A DNA stretch of 64,000 nucleotides from Actinospica acidithermotolerans (lineage in GTDB: Bacteria; Actinomycetota; Actinomycetes; Streptomycetales; Catenulisporaceae), in contig NZ_JAGSOH010000028.1 in assembly GCF_018139625.1 (NCBI RefSeq), positions 1-64,000 on the forward strand, written 5' to 3'. The notes under the pieces are model-generated. The model was not told the DNA's origin and did not search any database. It worked only from the letters and a program-made list of their open reading frames with translations. A program made the position numbers and the translations under genes. This document shows, piece by piece, positions 34,772 through 43,108 of the stretch. Numbering within the stretch: position 1 is the first letter of the stretch; the number at the start of each line of letters is the position of its first letter.

Positions 34772-37189
34772 ATGATGGCTGACATGCGGTGTACCCGGCC
34801 CGGTTGCGGCGGAACGATCATGGACGGCTACTGCGACACCTGCGGCCTCGCGGCCAAGACCGCGGCCCCGGCAGCCACCTTCGGCGCGCCGTCCGCCCCC
34901 TCCGCGGGGGCCGCTTCCGGCCCCGCCGCGGACCGCTGCGCCCGGCCGGGCTGCGGCGGAACGGTCATGGACGGCTACTGCGACACCTGCGGACTGGCCG
35001 CGAAGAACACTGCCGGGCACGTGCCCGCGCAGGGCGCCGGCCGGGAGACCTCGGCCCGCACCTCCTCGTCCCTGTCCGCCCGCTCCTCCTCGCGCACCTC
35101 CACCGGCCGCACCCGCGGCTCCGCCCTCTCCGCCCGCGCCACCAGCCGCGGAGCCGGCTCCACCCGCGGCTCGCGCAGCACCGGCCGCGGCGGCCTGGGC
35201 CTGGGCATCGTGGAGATCCCCAGCATCGAGTACCGCGACCCGAGCGAGGCCGTGCTCGCGAACCCCGAGGTGCCCGAGCACAAGCGCTACTGCTCGCACT
35301 GCGGCAAGCAGGTCGGCCGCGGCAAGAACGGCCACCCGGGGCGCACCAAGGGCTTCTGCGCCCAGTGCCGCAACGGCTACGACTTCGAGCCGAAGCTCGT
35401 CGCCGGCGACATCGTGGCCGGGCAGTACGAGGTGCTCGGCTGCCTCGCGCACGGCGGCCTCGGCTGGATCTACCTGGCCAGGGACAACAACGTCTCCGGC
35501 CGCTGGGTCGCGCTCAAGGGCCTGCTCGACACCGGGGACGAGGCCGCGCTGGCCGCCGCCGTGGCCGAGCGGCAGTTCCTCGCCGAGGTCGAGCACCCGA
35601 ACATCGTCAAGATCTACAACTTCGTGCAGCACGACACCGGCGACTACATCGTCATGGAGTACGTCGGCGGCAAGTCGCTCAAGCAGATCGCCCTCGACTA
35701 CAAGGACCTCAACGCCGGCCAGTCCCTGCCGCTGGCCCAGGTGCTCGCCTTCGCCATCGAGATCCTGCCCGCCTTCGGCTACCTGCACTCGATCGGCCTG
35801 CTCTACAACGACTTCAAGCCGGACAACATCATCCAGTCCGAGGAGCAGCTCAAGCTGATCGACCTCGGCGCCGTGATGGCCTTCGACGACGAGGAGTCGG
35901 ACATCTACAGCACCGAGGGCTACAAGGCCCCGGAGCTGGAGAACGACGGCCCGAGCGTCGAATCGGACCTCTACACCGTCGGCCGGATGCTGGCCGTGCT
36001 GGCCTTCGACTTCAAGGGCTACCAGCGCGACTTCGCCTACAAGCTGCCCAACCGCGAGTCGGTCCCGGTGCTCACCCGCTTCGAGTCCTTCGACCGGGCA
36101 CTGCGCCGGGCCACCCACGCGCGGCGGGAGCGGCGCTTCTCCTCGGCCGCCGAGATGGCCGTGCAGCTCACCGGCGTGCTGCGCGAGGTCGTCGCCCTGG
36201 AGCGCGGCGAGCAGCAGCCCGCGGTCTCCTCGCTGTTCACCACCGAGCGGTACTCGGCCGGCACCGAGGGCGTGACCGCGGCCGACGCCCCGACCAGCGC
36301 CCAGTTGGCCGCCGCGCTGCCGCTGCCGCTGCCGGACCCGGCCGACCCCAACTTCGGGTATCTCAACACCCTGGGCGGCCGCGCGGACCAGATCATCCGG
36401 GTGCTCGGCGAGCTGCGCAACCCGACACCCGAGGTGCATTACCGCGTCGTGCGCGCCGCGATCGAGATCGGCAGTTTCGACGAGGCGCGCCGCCGGCTCG
36501 ACAAGATCGCCGCGGTGGACGCCTTCGACTGGCGGGTCGGCTGGTACCGCGGCCTGGTCGCGCTGTGCCAGGGCGACGCGCTGGAGGCGCGCGCGAAGTT
36601 CGAGGAGGTCTACGCGGAGCTGCCCGGCGAGCTCGCGCCCAAGCTGGGCATCGCGGTGGCCGCCGAGCAGGCCGCGCAGCTGTCCGACGCGCTGCGCTAC
36701 TACCAGCTCGTGTGGAGCGTGGACCGCTCCTACGTGACCGCCGCGTTCGCGCTGGCCCGGCTGCGGATCGGCGCCAAGGACCACGCCGGCGCCGTCGAGG
36801 TGCTCGGCCAGATCCCGGAGATCGCCATCCAGCGCACCGCGGCCGAGATCGCGGCCGTGCGCGCCCGGCTGGACTCCCCGGGCTTCGCCGACTGGGCCGG
36901 CCCGGCCGAGCTGGCCAGGCTCGGCGAGCGCGTCGACGCGCTCGGCCTGGACGGCGAGGCGCACGAGTCGCTGGTCTGCGAGGTGCTCGGCGGCGCGCTC
37001 GCCTGGCGGCTGCACGACCCGGCCGCCCCCGCCGACCGCACCCTGTTCGGCGCCGCCCTCACCGAGGACGGCCTGCGCGGCGCGCTGGAGCGCTCGTACC
37101 GGGCCAGGGCGCGGATGGCGCAGAGCCGGGCGGCCCGGATCGCGATGGTCGACTGCGCGAACCAGGTGCGTCCGCGGACGTGGGTCTGA
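34772..37189 (+). CDS. pknG: Serine/threonine protein kinase PknG
   Basis: The 805-residue soluble kinase has the PknG architecture. Two N-terminal zinc ribbons occur (Cys 7/12/21/24 and 56/61/70/73, both ending DGYCDTCG), then a Ser/Thr/Arg-rich segment (91-138). A rubredoxin-like Cys cluster (174/177/196/199), the kinase domain (about 219-480) and C-terminal TPR-like repeats follow. Catalytic residues include K249 (VALK), D347 in YNDFKPDN instead of HRD, and D364 in DLG instead of DFG, both usual for PknG. In mycobacteria PknG phosphorylates the FHA protein GarA to adjust glutamate metabolism. The two extra N-terminal ribbons are not in mycobacterial PknG. Start at ATG 34772, GGGGGAG upstream. 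Confidence 0.95.
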   Translation: MMADMRCTRPGCGGTIMDGYCDTCGLAAKTAAPAATFGAPSAPSAGAASGPAADRCARPGCGGTVMDGYCDTCGLAAKNTAGHVPAQGAGRETSARTSSSLSARSSSRTSTGRTRGSALSARATSRGAGSTRGSRSTGRGGLGLGIVEIPSIEYRDPSEAVLANPEVPEHKRYCSHCGKQVGRGKNGHPGRTKGFCAQCRNGYDFEPKLVAGDIVAGQYEVLGCLAHGGLGWIYLARDNNVSGRWVALKGLLDTGDEAALAAAVAERQFLAEVEHPNIVKIYNFVQHDTGDYIVMEYVGGKSLKQIALDYKDLNAGQSLPLAQVLAFAIEILPAFGYLHSIGLLYNDFKPDNIIQSEEQLKLIDLGAVMAFDDEESDIYSTEGYKAPELENDGPSVESDLYTVGRMLAVLAFDFKGYQRDFAYKLPNRESVPVLTRFESFDRALRRATHARRERRFSSAAEMAVQLTGVLREVVALERGEQQPAVSSLFTTERYSAGTEGVTAADAPTSAQLAAALPLPLPDPADPNFGYLNTLGGRADQIIRVLGELRNPTPEVHYRVVRAAIEIGSFDEARRRLDKIAAVDAFDWRVGWYRGLVALCQGDALEARAKFEEVYAELPGELAPKLGIAVAAEQAAQLSDALRYYQLVWSVDRSYVTAAFALARLRIGAKDHAGAVEVLGQIPEIAIQRTAAEIAAVRARLDSPGFADWAGPAELARLGERVDALGLDGEAHESLVCEVLGGALAWRLHDPAAPADRTLFGAALTEDGLRGALERSYRARARMAQSRAARIAMVDCANQVRPRTWV

Positions 37190-37264
37190 CGGTGGACGGC
37201 GTGAACCGCTCCGCGCGCTTGCGGACCGTGTGACGGAGCACAGACCAGGGATGAGGACGGGGAC

Positions 37265-38413
37265 GTGACAGAGCCCGAACAGCCGGACGCCGCGGCAGGC
37301 GGACTGGACGAGACGCTCGGCGAGACGCTCGAGACGCCGATCGCCCGGCCGGCGGCCGCCTGGCCGAGCTGCCCGGCCTGCGGGGCCGAGGTCGCGCCCG
37401 AGGACGGCTACTGCGAGGAGTGCGGCGCCGACCTGCTGGTGCGCCGCTCCGAGCCCGCGCTGCCGTCCGGCGGCCCGTGCCGCTCGGCGGACTGCGCGGG
37501 AGAGTCGTTCACCGACGGGTACTGCGACGTGTGCGGATCCCCGGAGCCGGACCCGCGCGACCACTACGAGCGCGACCTCGGCCCGGTCGCCGGGGTCACC
37601 GACCGCGGCCTGCGGCACTCGCGCAACGAGGACGACATGTCCCTCGCCGTGCTCGGCGCCTCGGGCGGCGCGCCGATCGCCGTCGCGGTGGTCTGCGACG
37701 GGGTGTCCACCTCGTACAAGCCGGAGACCGCCTCGGCCGCCGCCGCGCTCACCGCCCGCGAGCACCTGGTGCTGGCGCTGCGCCGCGGCGAGGACCCGCA
37801 CTCGGCCACCCTGGGCGCCTTCGAGCAGGCGAACAAGGCCGTGGTCGCGCTGCCCGCCGACCCCGTCGACGAGGGCAACGGCCGGGCCAGCACCATGGTC
37901 ACCGCGATCGTCGCCGAGGACGGCGTCACCGTCGGCTGGGTCGGCGACGCGCGCGTCTACTGGCTGGATTCGAACCCCGAGGACTCCCTCGCGCTGACCC
38001 TCGACGACTCCTGGGCCGGGCGGATGATCGCGGACGGCACGCTCACCGAGGAGGAGGCGTTCAAGTCCCCGCTCGCGCACACCATCCTGCGCTGGCTCGG
38101 CCCCGGCGCCCCCGAGGAGCCGGCCAACCTGCGGGTCTTCCTGCCGGACGGCCCCGGCCTCGTGCTCGCCTGCAGCGACGGGCTGTGGAACTACGTCCCC
38201 GACGCCGCCGACCTGGCCAGGCTCGCCGCGGGCGGCTTCGGCGGCCTGCAGGCCGCCGCCAACGCGATGGCGTCCGTCGCGATCGAGGGCGGCGGCCACG
38301 ACAACATCACCGCGGTGCTCGTGCCCTGGCCGCCGCGCCGGCCGGAGCAGGGCGGGGAGCCGACGAGCGAGATCCAGGCAGTCAACGAGCCAGTCGAGGG
38401 GAACGAGCAGTGA
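37265..38413 (+). CDS. PP2C-family protein phosphatase with zinc ribbons
   Basis: This 382-residue protein begins with two zinc ribbons (CPACG...YCEECG at 36-53, and C72/C77 with YCDVCG) resembling those of PknG. A PP2C catalytic domain follows, with metal-binding motifs TDRGLRHSRNEDDM (112-125), VVCDGVST with D145, WVGDARVYW and GGHDNIT. It would remove phosphate from Ser/Thr, probably opposing PknG next door. GTG start at 37265, 75 bp after pknG; the stop overlaps the vWA start as GTGA. No membrane helix or signal peptide is present. Confidence 0.93.
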   Translation: MTEPEQPDAAAGGLDETLGETLETPIARPAAAWPSCPACGAEVAPEDGYCEECGADLLVRRSEPALPSGGPCRSADCAGESFTDGYCDVCGSPEPDPRDHYERDLGPVAGVTDRGLRHSRNEDDMSLAVLGASGGAPIAVAVVCDGVSTSYKPETASAAAALTAREHLVLALRRGEDPHSATLGAFEQANKAVVALPADPVDEGNGRASTMVTAIVAEDGVTVGWVGDARVYWLDSNPEDSLALTLDDSWAGRMIADGTLTEEEAFKSPLAHTILRWLGPGAPEEPANLRVFLPDGPGLVLACSDGLWNYVPDAADLARLAAGGFGGLQAAANAMASVAIEGGGHDNITAVLVPWPPRRPEQGGEPTSEIQAVNEPVEGNEQ

Positions 38414-39723
38414 GCAACCAGCCCCAGTTCACGGTCAACGTCTACCAGAACGAGTATCTGGCCGAGGGCGCCTCCGAGGTCAACGCCATCGTCTCGGTGC
38501 AGTCCGCGGCGGCCTTCGGCGGGGCGACGAACAGCCGCGCCGCCCAGGTGATCATGGTCGACTGCTCGGGCTCGATGGACTACCCACCGACCAAGATGGC
38601 CGCCGCCCGGCAGGCCACCGAGGCGGCGATCGACGCGATCCGCGACGGCGTGCCCTTCGCGGTCGTCGCCGGAACGCACGTGGCCCGGATGGTCTTCCCC
38701 GGCACCGAATACCTGGTGCCCGCCGACGCCTCCTCGCGCGCCGCGGCCAAGGCGGCCGTGGCCCGGCTGACGGCCGGCGGCGGCACCGCGATGGGCCAGT
38801 GGCTGGCGATGGCCGACCGGCTGTTCACCGGGCACGAGCAGGCGATCCGGCACGCGATCCTGCTGACCGACGGCAAGGACGAGCACGAGGACCCCGCCGA
38901 CCTGGCCGCGGCCCTGTCCCGCTGCGAGGGCCGGTTCACCTGCGACTGCCGCGGCATCGGCACCGACTGGGTGGTGGCCGAGCTGCGCAAGGTCTCGACC
39001 GCGCTGCTCGGCACCGTGGACATCGTGGCCGACCCGGGCCGGCTGTCCGCGGACTTCCAGCAGATCATCGAGCACGCGATGGGCAAGGCCGTCGGCGACG
39101 TGCGGCTGCGGGTGTGGGCCCCGCAGGGCGCGCAGGTGAAGTTCGTCAAGCAGGTCGCGCCGCAGATCGTGGACCTCACCGGCCGCCGCGCGCCCGGGCC
39201 GAACCCGCTGACCGGCGACTACCCGACCGGCGCGTGGGGCGCCGAGTCGCGCGACTACCAGGTCTGCGTCCAGGTGCGGCCCGGCTCGGTCGGCGACGAG
39301 ATGCTCGCCGCGCGGATAGGCCTGGTCGCGGTGGACGGCGCCGGCCAGGCCGCCGTGCTCGGCCAGGGCCTGGTGAAGGCGATCTGGTCGGACGACATCG
39401 CGCAGACCGGCCGGATCGACCGCACCGTGGCCGACTACACCGGCCAGACCGAGCTGGCCGACGCGATCCGGGAGGGCCTCGAGGCGCGCAAGAACGGCGA
39501 CCTGGACACGGCCACGGCCCGGCTCGGCCGGGCGGTGAAGCTGGCCGCCGAGTCCGGCAACGACGAGACCGCGCTGCTGCTGTCGAAGGTCGTGGACGTG
39601 GACGACCCGGCCACCGGCACCGTGCGGCTCAAGCAGCGCGTCTCCGACGCCGACGAGATGACCCTGGACACCCGCTCGACCCGCACCGCGCGGGTCGGCA
39701 AGAACCGCAACAACCACAGCTGA
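38410..39723 (+). CDS. von Willebrand factor A domain protein
   Basis: The 437-residue cytoplasmic protein has a vWA domain (about 44-200) with an intact MIDAS metal site: DCSGSM (51-56), T126 in GGGTAMG and D154 in LLTDGKD. The C-terminal half has beta-rich and helical segments (TGQTELADAIREGLEARKNG) without a domain I can name. vWA proteins act as Mg2+-dependent protein-interaction modules. The GTG start overlaps the PP2C stop. A kinase, a PP2C phosphatase and a vWA protein together recall the TerY-P triad described for Ter-linked stress systems, but no Ter genes are present here. Confidence 0.93.
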   Translation: MSNQPQFTVNVYQNEYLAEGASEVNAIVSVQSAAAFGGATNSRAAQVIMVDCSGSMDYPPTKMAAARQATEAAIDAIRDGVPFAVVAGTHVARMVFPGTEYLVPADASSRAAAKAAVARLTAGGGTAMGQWLAMADRLFTGHEQAIRHAILLTDGKDEHEDPADLAAALSRCEGRFTCDCRGIGTDWVVAELRKVSTALLGTVDIVADPGRLSADFQQIIEHAMGKAVGDVRLRVWAPQGAQVKFVKQVAPQIVDLTGRRAPGPNPLTGDYPTGAWGAESRDYQVCVQVRPGSVGDEMLAARIGLVAVDGAGQAAVLGQGLVKAIWSDDIAQTGRIDRTVADYTGQTELADAIREGLEARKNGDLDTATARLGRAVKLAAESGNDETALLLSKVVDVDDPATGTVRLKQRVSDADEMTLDTRSTRTARVGKNRNNHS

Positions 39724-39748
39724 GCGCCAGCTCGAGGGAGTGTTTGCC

Positions 39749-40804
39749 ATGGCGAGATGTCCGGCGGGGCACGAGTCAGAGGCCAGCGACTACTGCGACA
39801 CCTGCGGGCTGGTGATCGGGGCGCAGCCGGCCGGGACCGGCGCGTCCGCGGCCGCCCCGACGCTCGTCGCCCCGGCGGCGCCGGCGACCACGGCCGGCGG
39901 TCAGGCGGGTGGCGGTCAGGCGGGCGGCGGCGCGGGCGGCGCGTGCCCGGTCTGCCAGGCCGAGCGCAACGGCCGCTTCTGCGAGGAGTGCGGATACGAC
40001 TTCGAACTCGCCGAGGCGATGCCCCAGGTCACCATGACCCCGGGCGTCCCCCCGGCCGAACCGGAGGCGGAGCCCGAGCCGGCGAACGGGTCCGCATCCG
40101 GCTCCGGCGGCCGGGGCCTCGACCTGGAGGCCGAGCTGGCGCGCGCCGAAGCCGAAGCGGAGGCAGAGCGGCAGTCCGCCGCGTCCGCTGCGTCCGGTGC
40201 GTCGGCCGCGCCTGCTGAGACCTCCGAGCCCCAGGCCGAGGCCGAGCCGTCCGCCCACCCGGAGTCATCGGCCCCCGAGTCTTCGACGCCTGAGTCCTCG
40301 ACCCCTGAATCCTCGGCCCCTGACTCCGCCGTCCCGGAGCCCCTGTCGCCCGAGGCGGAGGCCGCGCTCAACCTCGCCTCCGTGCTCACGCCGGCCTCCG
40401 CGTTCGGCTCCGAGCTGACCCTCGTCGTGAACGCGGACCGCGACTACTACAAGGCGCAGATCGAGCGCGGCGACATCATCGAGTCCGAATTCCCGTTCCC
40501 GAAGTACCCGCACGAGCGCCGCTTCACCTTCACCGACAGCCCGATCCGCATCGGCCGTGCCTCGGCCAGCCGCGGCCTGGCCCCCGAGATCGACCTCACC
40601 GGCCCGCCCCTCGACCCCGCCGTCTCGCATCTGCACGCGCAGCTGCTCCGGCACGACGAGGGCTGGGTCGTCGTCGACCTCGACTCGGCCAACGGCACCC
40701 GCCTCAACGACGCCGAGGAGCCCCTCGCGGCGGAGACCGAGATCCCGGTCAACCGCGGCGACCGCATCCACCTCGGCGTCTGGACGACGATCACCCTCCA
40801 GTAG
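39749..40804 (+). CDS. FHA-domain protein with zinc ribbons
   Basis: The 351-residue protein has two Cys-pair ribbons (C16/C19 in DYCDTCG; C66/C69 and C78/C81 in CPVCQ...FCEECG), an acidic Pro/Glu/Ser linker with five near-repeats of PESS(A/T) at 171-193, and a C-terminal FHA domain. That domain has IRIGR (266-270), SHLHA in place of SxxH (293-297) and NGTRLN (315-320). FHA domains bind phosphothreonine. It is the last gene of the pknG run and could be a substrate or reader of PknG, like GarA/OdhI, although its N-terminus is different. I chose the ATG at 39749 with GAGGGA upstream. Confidence 0.92.
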   Translation: MARCPAGHESEASDYCDTCGLVIGAQPAGTGASAAAPTLVAPAAPATTAGGQAGGGQAGGGAGGACPVCQAERNGRFCEECGYDFELAEAMPQVTMTPGVPPAEPEAEPEPANGSASGSGGRGLDLEAELARAEAEAEAERQSAASAASGASAAPAETSEPQAEAEPSAHPESSAPESSTPESSTPESSAPDSAVPEPLSPEAEAALNLASVLTPASAFGSELTLVVNADRDYYKAQIERGDIIESEFPFPKYPHERRFTFTDSPIRIGRASASRGLAPEIDLTGPPLDPAVSHLHAQLLRHDEGWVVVDLDSANGTRLNDAEEPLAAETEIPVNRGDRIHLGVWTTITLQ

Positions 40805-40813
40805 CCGCAACCC

Positions 40814-40859
40814 GGCGCGGCGGGCCACGCCCTACGTCGGCGGCAGATCCCGCCGCGCC
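40814..40859. terminator. Bidirectional hairpin terminator
   Basis: GGCGCGGCGGG (40814-40824) pairs perfectly with 40849-40859, 11 bp with a 24-nt loop, between the convergent FHA and epoxide hydrolase genes. It would end the long pknG operon on one strand and the hydrolase on the other. Confidence 0.65.
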
Positions 40860-40894
40860 GCCGAAACCGGCCCCGGCCCGGCCGCCCGCCGGCG

Positions 40895-42058
40895 TCAGGA
40901 ACGAAGGGTGCGCAGGCCGGCGCGGATCTCGTCGACCAGGATCCCTGGCTGTTCCAGGGCGGCGAAGTGGCCGCCCTTGTCGGCTTCGCCGTAGTGGATC
41001 AGGTTGCTGTAGGTGTCTTCGATCCAGCTTCGCGGCAGGCGCGGGATGTCCTTCGGGAACACGGTCACCGCGACCGGAAGCGTCAGCTTCGGGCCGGCGA
41101 AGGTGAGCGACCTGTTCTCCCAGTAGATGCGGCCGGAGGACGCCGCGCTGTTGGTGAACCAGTAGAGCGATATCGCATCGAGTATGTCGTCGATGCCGAG
41201 GACGTCCTCGGCGAGCCCGTTGTTGTCGGTCTTGGACTGGAACTTCTCGTAGATCCAGGCCGCCTGGCCGGCGGGCGAGTCGGCCAGAGCGATTCCGACG
41301 GTCTCCGGCTTCGTGCCCTGAAGGTGGTTCGACCCGCCGAGCACGCCGGTGTAGAGGCCGAGCGTCTCCACGGCGTGGCGCTGTTCGGGCGTGAGCGTCT
41401 CGGGTATCAGGGCGGGAAAGGCGTACTGGGTGTTCAGATGGATCCCCAGCAGCCCCTCAGGCCGCATGGCCCCGAGCTCGGTGGTGACGACGGCGCCCCA
41501 ATCGCCGCCCTGCGCGGCCCATCGCGTGTAGCCGAGGCGCTTCATCAGCTCCACCCACGCGCTCGCGATGCGCGACACGGTCCACCCGGTCTCCGTGGGC
41601 TTCTGGGAGAACCCGAATCCGGGGAGCGACGGGATGACGACGTCGAACGAGTCGGCGGCGTCTCCTCCGTACGCGACCGGATCGGTCAGCGGGCCGATCA
41701 GCTTCAGGAACTCGACGATCGAGCCCGGCCATCCGTGCGTGAGGATCAGCGGCATCGCGCCGGGGTTCTTGGACCTGACGTGGATGAAGTGGATGTCCAG
41801 CCCGTCGATCTCGGTCAGGAACTGGGGGTGGCGGTTGAGCTCGGATTCGAAGCGCCGCCAGTCGTAGCCGCGCCCCCAGTGCTCGACCAGCGATCTGGCG
41901 TTCTCCACCCGGACCCCCTGCGACCAGTCGCCCACCGTTTCCGGATCCGGCCAGCGGGTTCCGGCCAGCCGCCGCTTCAGGTCGTCGATCTCGGATTCCG
42001 GGATCGAGACGGTGAACGGCCGGACGCGGGACGAGGCCGGCGACGTCGGTGCGGTCAT
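40895..42058 (-). CDS. Epoxide hydrolase (alpha/beta-hydrolase with EHN domain)
   Basis: The 387-residue protein starts with the epoxide hydrolase N-terminal segment (RPFTVSIPESEIDDLKRRL, then WPDPETVGDWSQG). Its alpha/beta-hydrolase core has oxyanion motif HGWPGS (108-113), nucleophile D186 in GGDWGA and catalytic His H364 in KGGHFAALE. Asp rather than Ser as nucleophile fits epoxide ring opening. The start at 42058 has AGGAGAAGGC upstream. It is divergent from a TetR gene with three phased operators between them, so it is probably induced by the TetR ligand, perhaps an epoxide or its precursor. Confidence 0.92.
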   Translation of the reverse strand: MTAPTSPASSRVRPFTVSIPESEIDDLKRRLAGTRWPDPETVGDWSQGVRVENARSLVEHWGRGYDWRRFESELNRHPQFLTEIDGLDIHFIHVRSKNPGAMPLILTHGWPGSIVEFLKLIGPLTDPVAYGGDAADSFDVVIPSLPGFGFSQKPTETGWTVSRIASAWVELMKRLGYTRWAAQGGDWGAVVTTELGAMRPEGLLGIHLNTQYAFPALIPETLTPEQRHAVETLGLYTGVLGGSNHLQGTKPETVGIALADSPAGQAAWIYEKFQSKTDNNGLAEDVLGIDDILDAISLYWFTNSAASSGRIYWENRSLTFAGPKLTLPVAVTVFPKDIPRLPRSWIEDTYSNLIHYGEADKGGHFAALEQPGILVDEIRAGLRTLRS

Positions 42059-42103
42059 TTGCCTTCTCCTCTTCTGAGCTTCGAGGCGCGGCGCAACCTT
42101 CCG

Positions 42104-42175
42104 TTGCACACTGGTGTGCAGCCTATCTCATTGCACAGCCGTGTGCAGTGTGGCCTATTGCACAGTGGTGTGCAA
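42104..42175. promoter_or_regulatory. Three 18-bp TetR operators phased at 27 bp
   Basis: TTGCACACTGGTGTGCAG (42104-42121), TTGCACAGCCGTGTGCAG (42131-42148) and TTGCACAGTGGTGTGCAA (42158-42175) share the palindrome TTGCACA-N4-TGTGCA(A/G). Their starts are exactly 27 bp apart. They fill the gap between the divergent hydrolase and TetR genes and end 10 bp before the TetR GTG. Confidence 0.85.
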
Positions 42176-42185
42176 AAATGGCGCC

Positions 42186-42785
42186 GTGCCTACCGAGTCC
42201 TCCCGCGCGCGCTCGATGAACGAGACACGCGATCGCATCCTCGACGTCGCCCTCGCCGTGCTGGGCGAGAACCCCGACGCCGGAATGGGCGAGATCGCCT
42301 CCGCCGCCGGTGTCGTGCGCCGCACGGTCTACGGCCATTTCCCCTCGCGCCTCGACTTGATCCGGACGCTCACGGAAAGGGCCGTCGGCGAGATGACGGC
42401 AGTGCTGACCGAAGCCGACGCCTCCGACGCGCGGGCGGGCGCGGCATGGGCCGAATTCATCGCCCGCCTGTGGCCGGTCGCGCACCGCTACCGGGTGCTG
42501 CTGGCGCTGCGCCGCGGCGAGTACGGCGAGGCGATCCACGCCCTGCTCGGGCCGCTCGACGAACTCCTCGCGGGCCTCGTGAAGCGGGGCCAGGACGGCG
42601 GCGTGTTCGCGAAGCACCTCCCGGCGGACCTGCTGAGCCAGATCGCCTACGGCGCCGTGTTCGCCATCGCCGACAGCGACCGGTCGAACGGCACGCTCGG
42701 CGCCCGGGCGGCGACCATCACAAGCCTGCTCATGCTGGGAGTTCCCGAGGCCCGCGCAACCGCCCTCGCGGGCGACCTTCCCTGA
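42186..42785 (+). CDS. TetR-family repressor of the divergent epoxide hydrolase
   Basis: This 199-residue protein has the TetR N-terminus (NETRDRILDVALAVLGENP, then IASAAGVVRRTVYGHFPSR) and a variable helical C-terminal domain. It starts 10 bp after a triple operator shared with the hydrolase gene, so autorepression and co-repression are likely. I used the GTG at 42186; the ATG at 42216 (MNETRD) is equally plausible and closer to the usual family start. The last 25 codons are duplicated in the region downstream. Confidence 0.9.
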   Translation: MPTESSRARSMNETRDRILDVALAVLGENPDAGMGEIASAAGVVRRTVYGHFPSRLDLIRTLTERAVGEMTAVLTEADASDARAGAAWAEFIARLWPVAHRYRVLLALRRGEYGEAIHALLGPLDELLAGLVKRGQDGGVFAKHLPADLLSQIAYGAVFAIADSDRSNGTLGARAATITSLLMLGVPEARATALAGDLP

Positions 42786-43108
42786 CCCGCGGGGAGGCAG
42801 GGCTGCGGGGGGACGGAGGCCGGCCCTGGGCCACCTCAGAGGCTCGCACCGCGGCGACCATCACTAGCCTCCTGATGCTGGGAGTTCCCGAGGCCCGGCA
42901 ACAACCGCCCTCGCGGGCGACCGGCCCGGCCCCGCGGGGAGACAGGGCTGCGAGGTACGGAAGCTGACCCTAGGCCACCAGATCCCGCCGAGTCTCGGAG
43001 GCTCGCACCGGGCCCAGTGCCCGGGCAGCGACCATCCCTAGCCTGCTGAGGCCCCTGCCTAGGCCACCAGGTCCCGCCGTGTCTCCGAGCCTCGCACCGG
43101 GCCCAGCG
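42711..43108. repeat. Convergent gene junction present in three tandem copies
   Basis: The end of the TetR gene plus the facing end of the MocR gene form a unit that occurs three times. Units start with GCGACCATC at 42711 (real TetR tail), 42854 (copy) and 43028 (short remnant). Each ends with GGCCACC and a GAGGCTCGCACC-like block from the MocR tail: 42827 onward (degenerate), 42973 onward (good copy) and 43072 onward (the real MocR end). Periods are 143 and 174 bp. Confidence 0.8.

Noticed and set aside
34652-38299. A 1,215-residue minus-strand open frame opposite pknG and PP2C
   Set aside because: It has no domains and arises from third-position GC bias opposite clearly recognised genes.
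31145-40804. The pknG locus as a type VI secretion regulatory cluster
   Set aside because: A kinase, PP2C and FHA set recalls PpkA/PppA/Fha, but there are no structural secretion genes and the kinase is PknG, with GlnX/GlnH-like neighbours.
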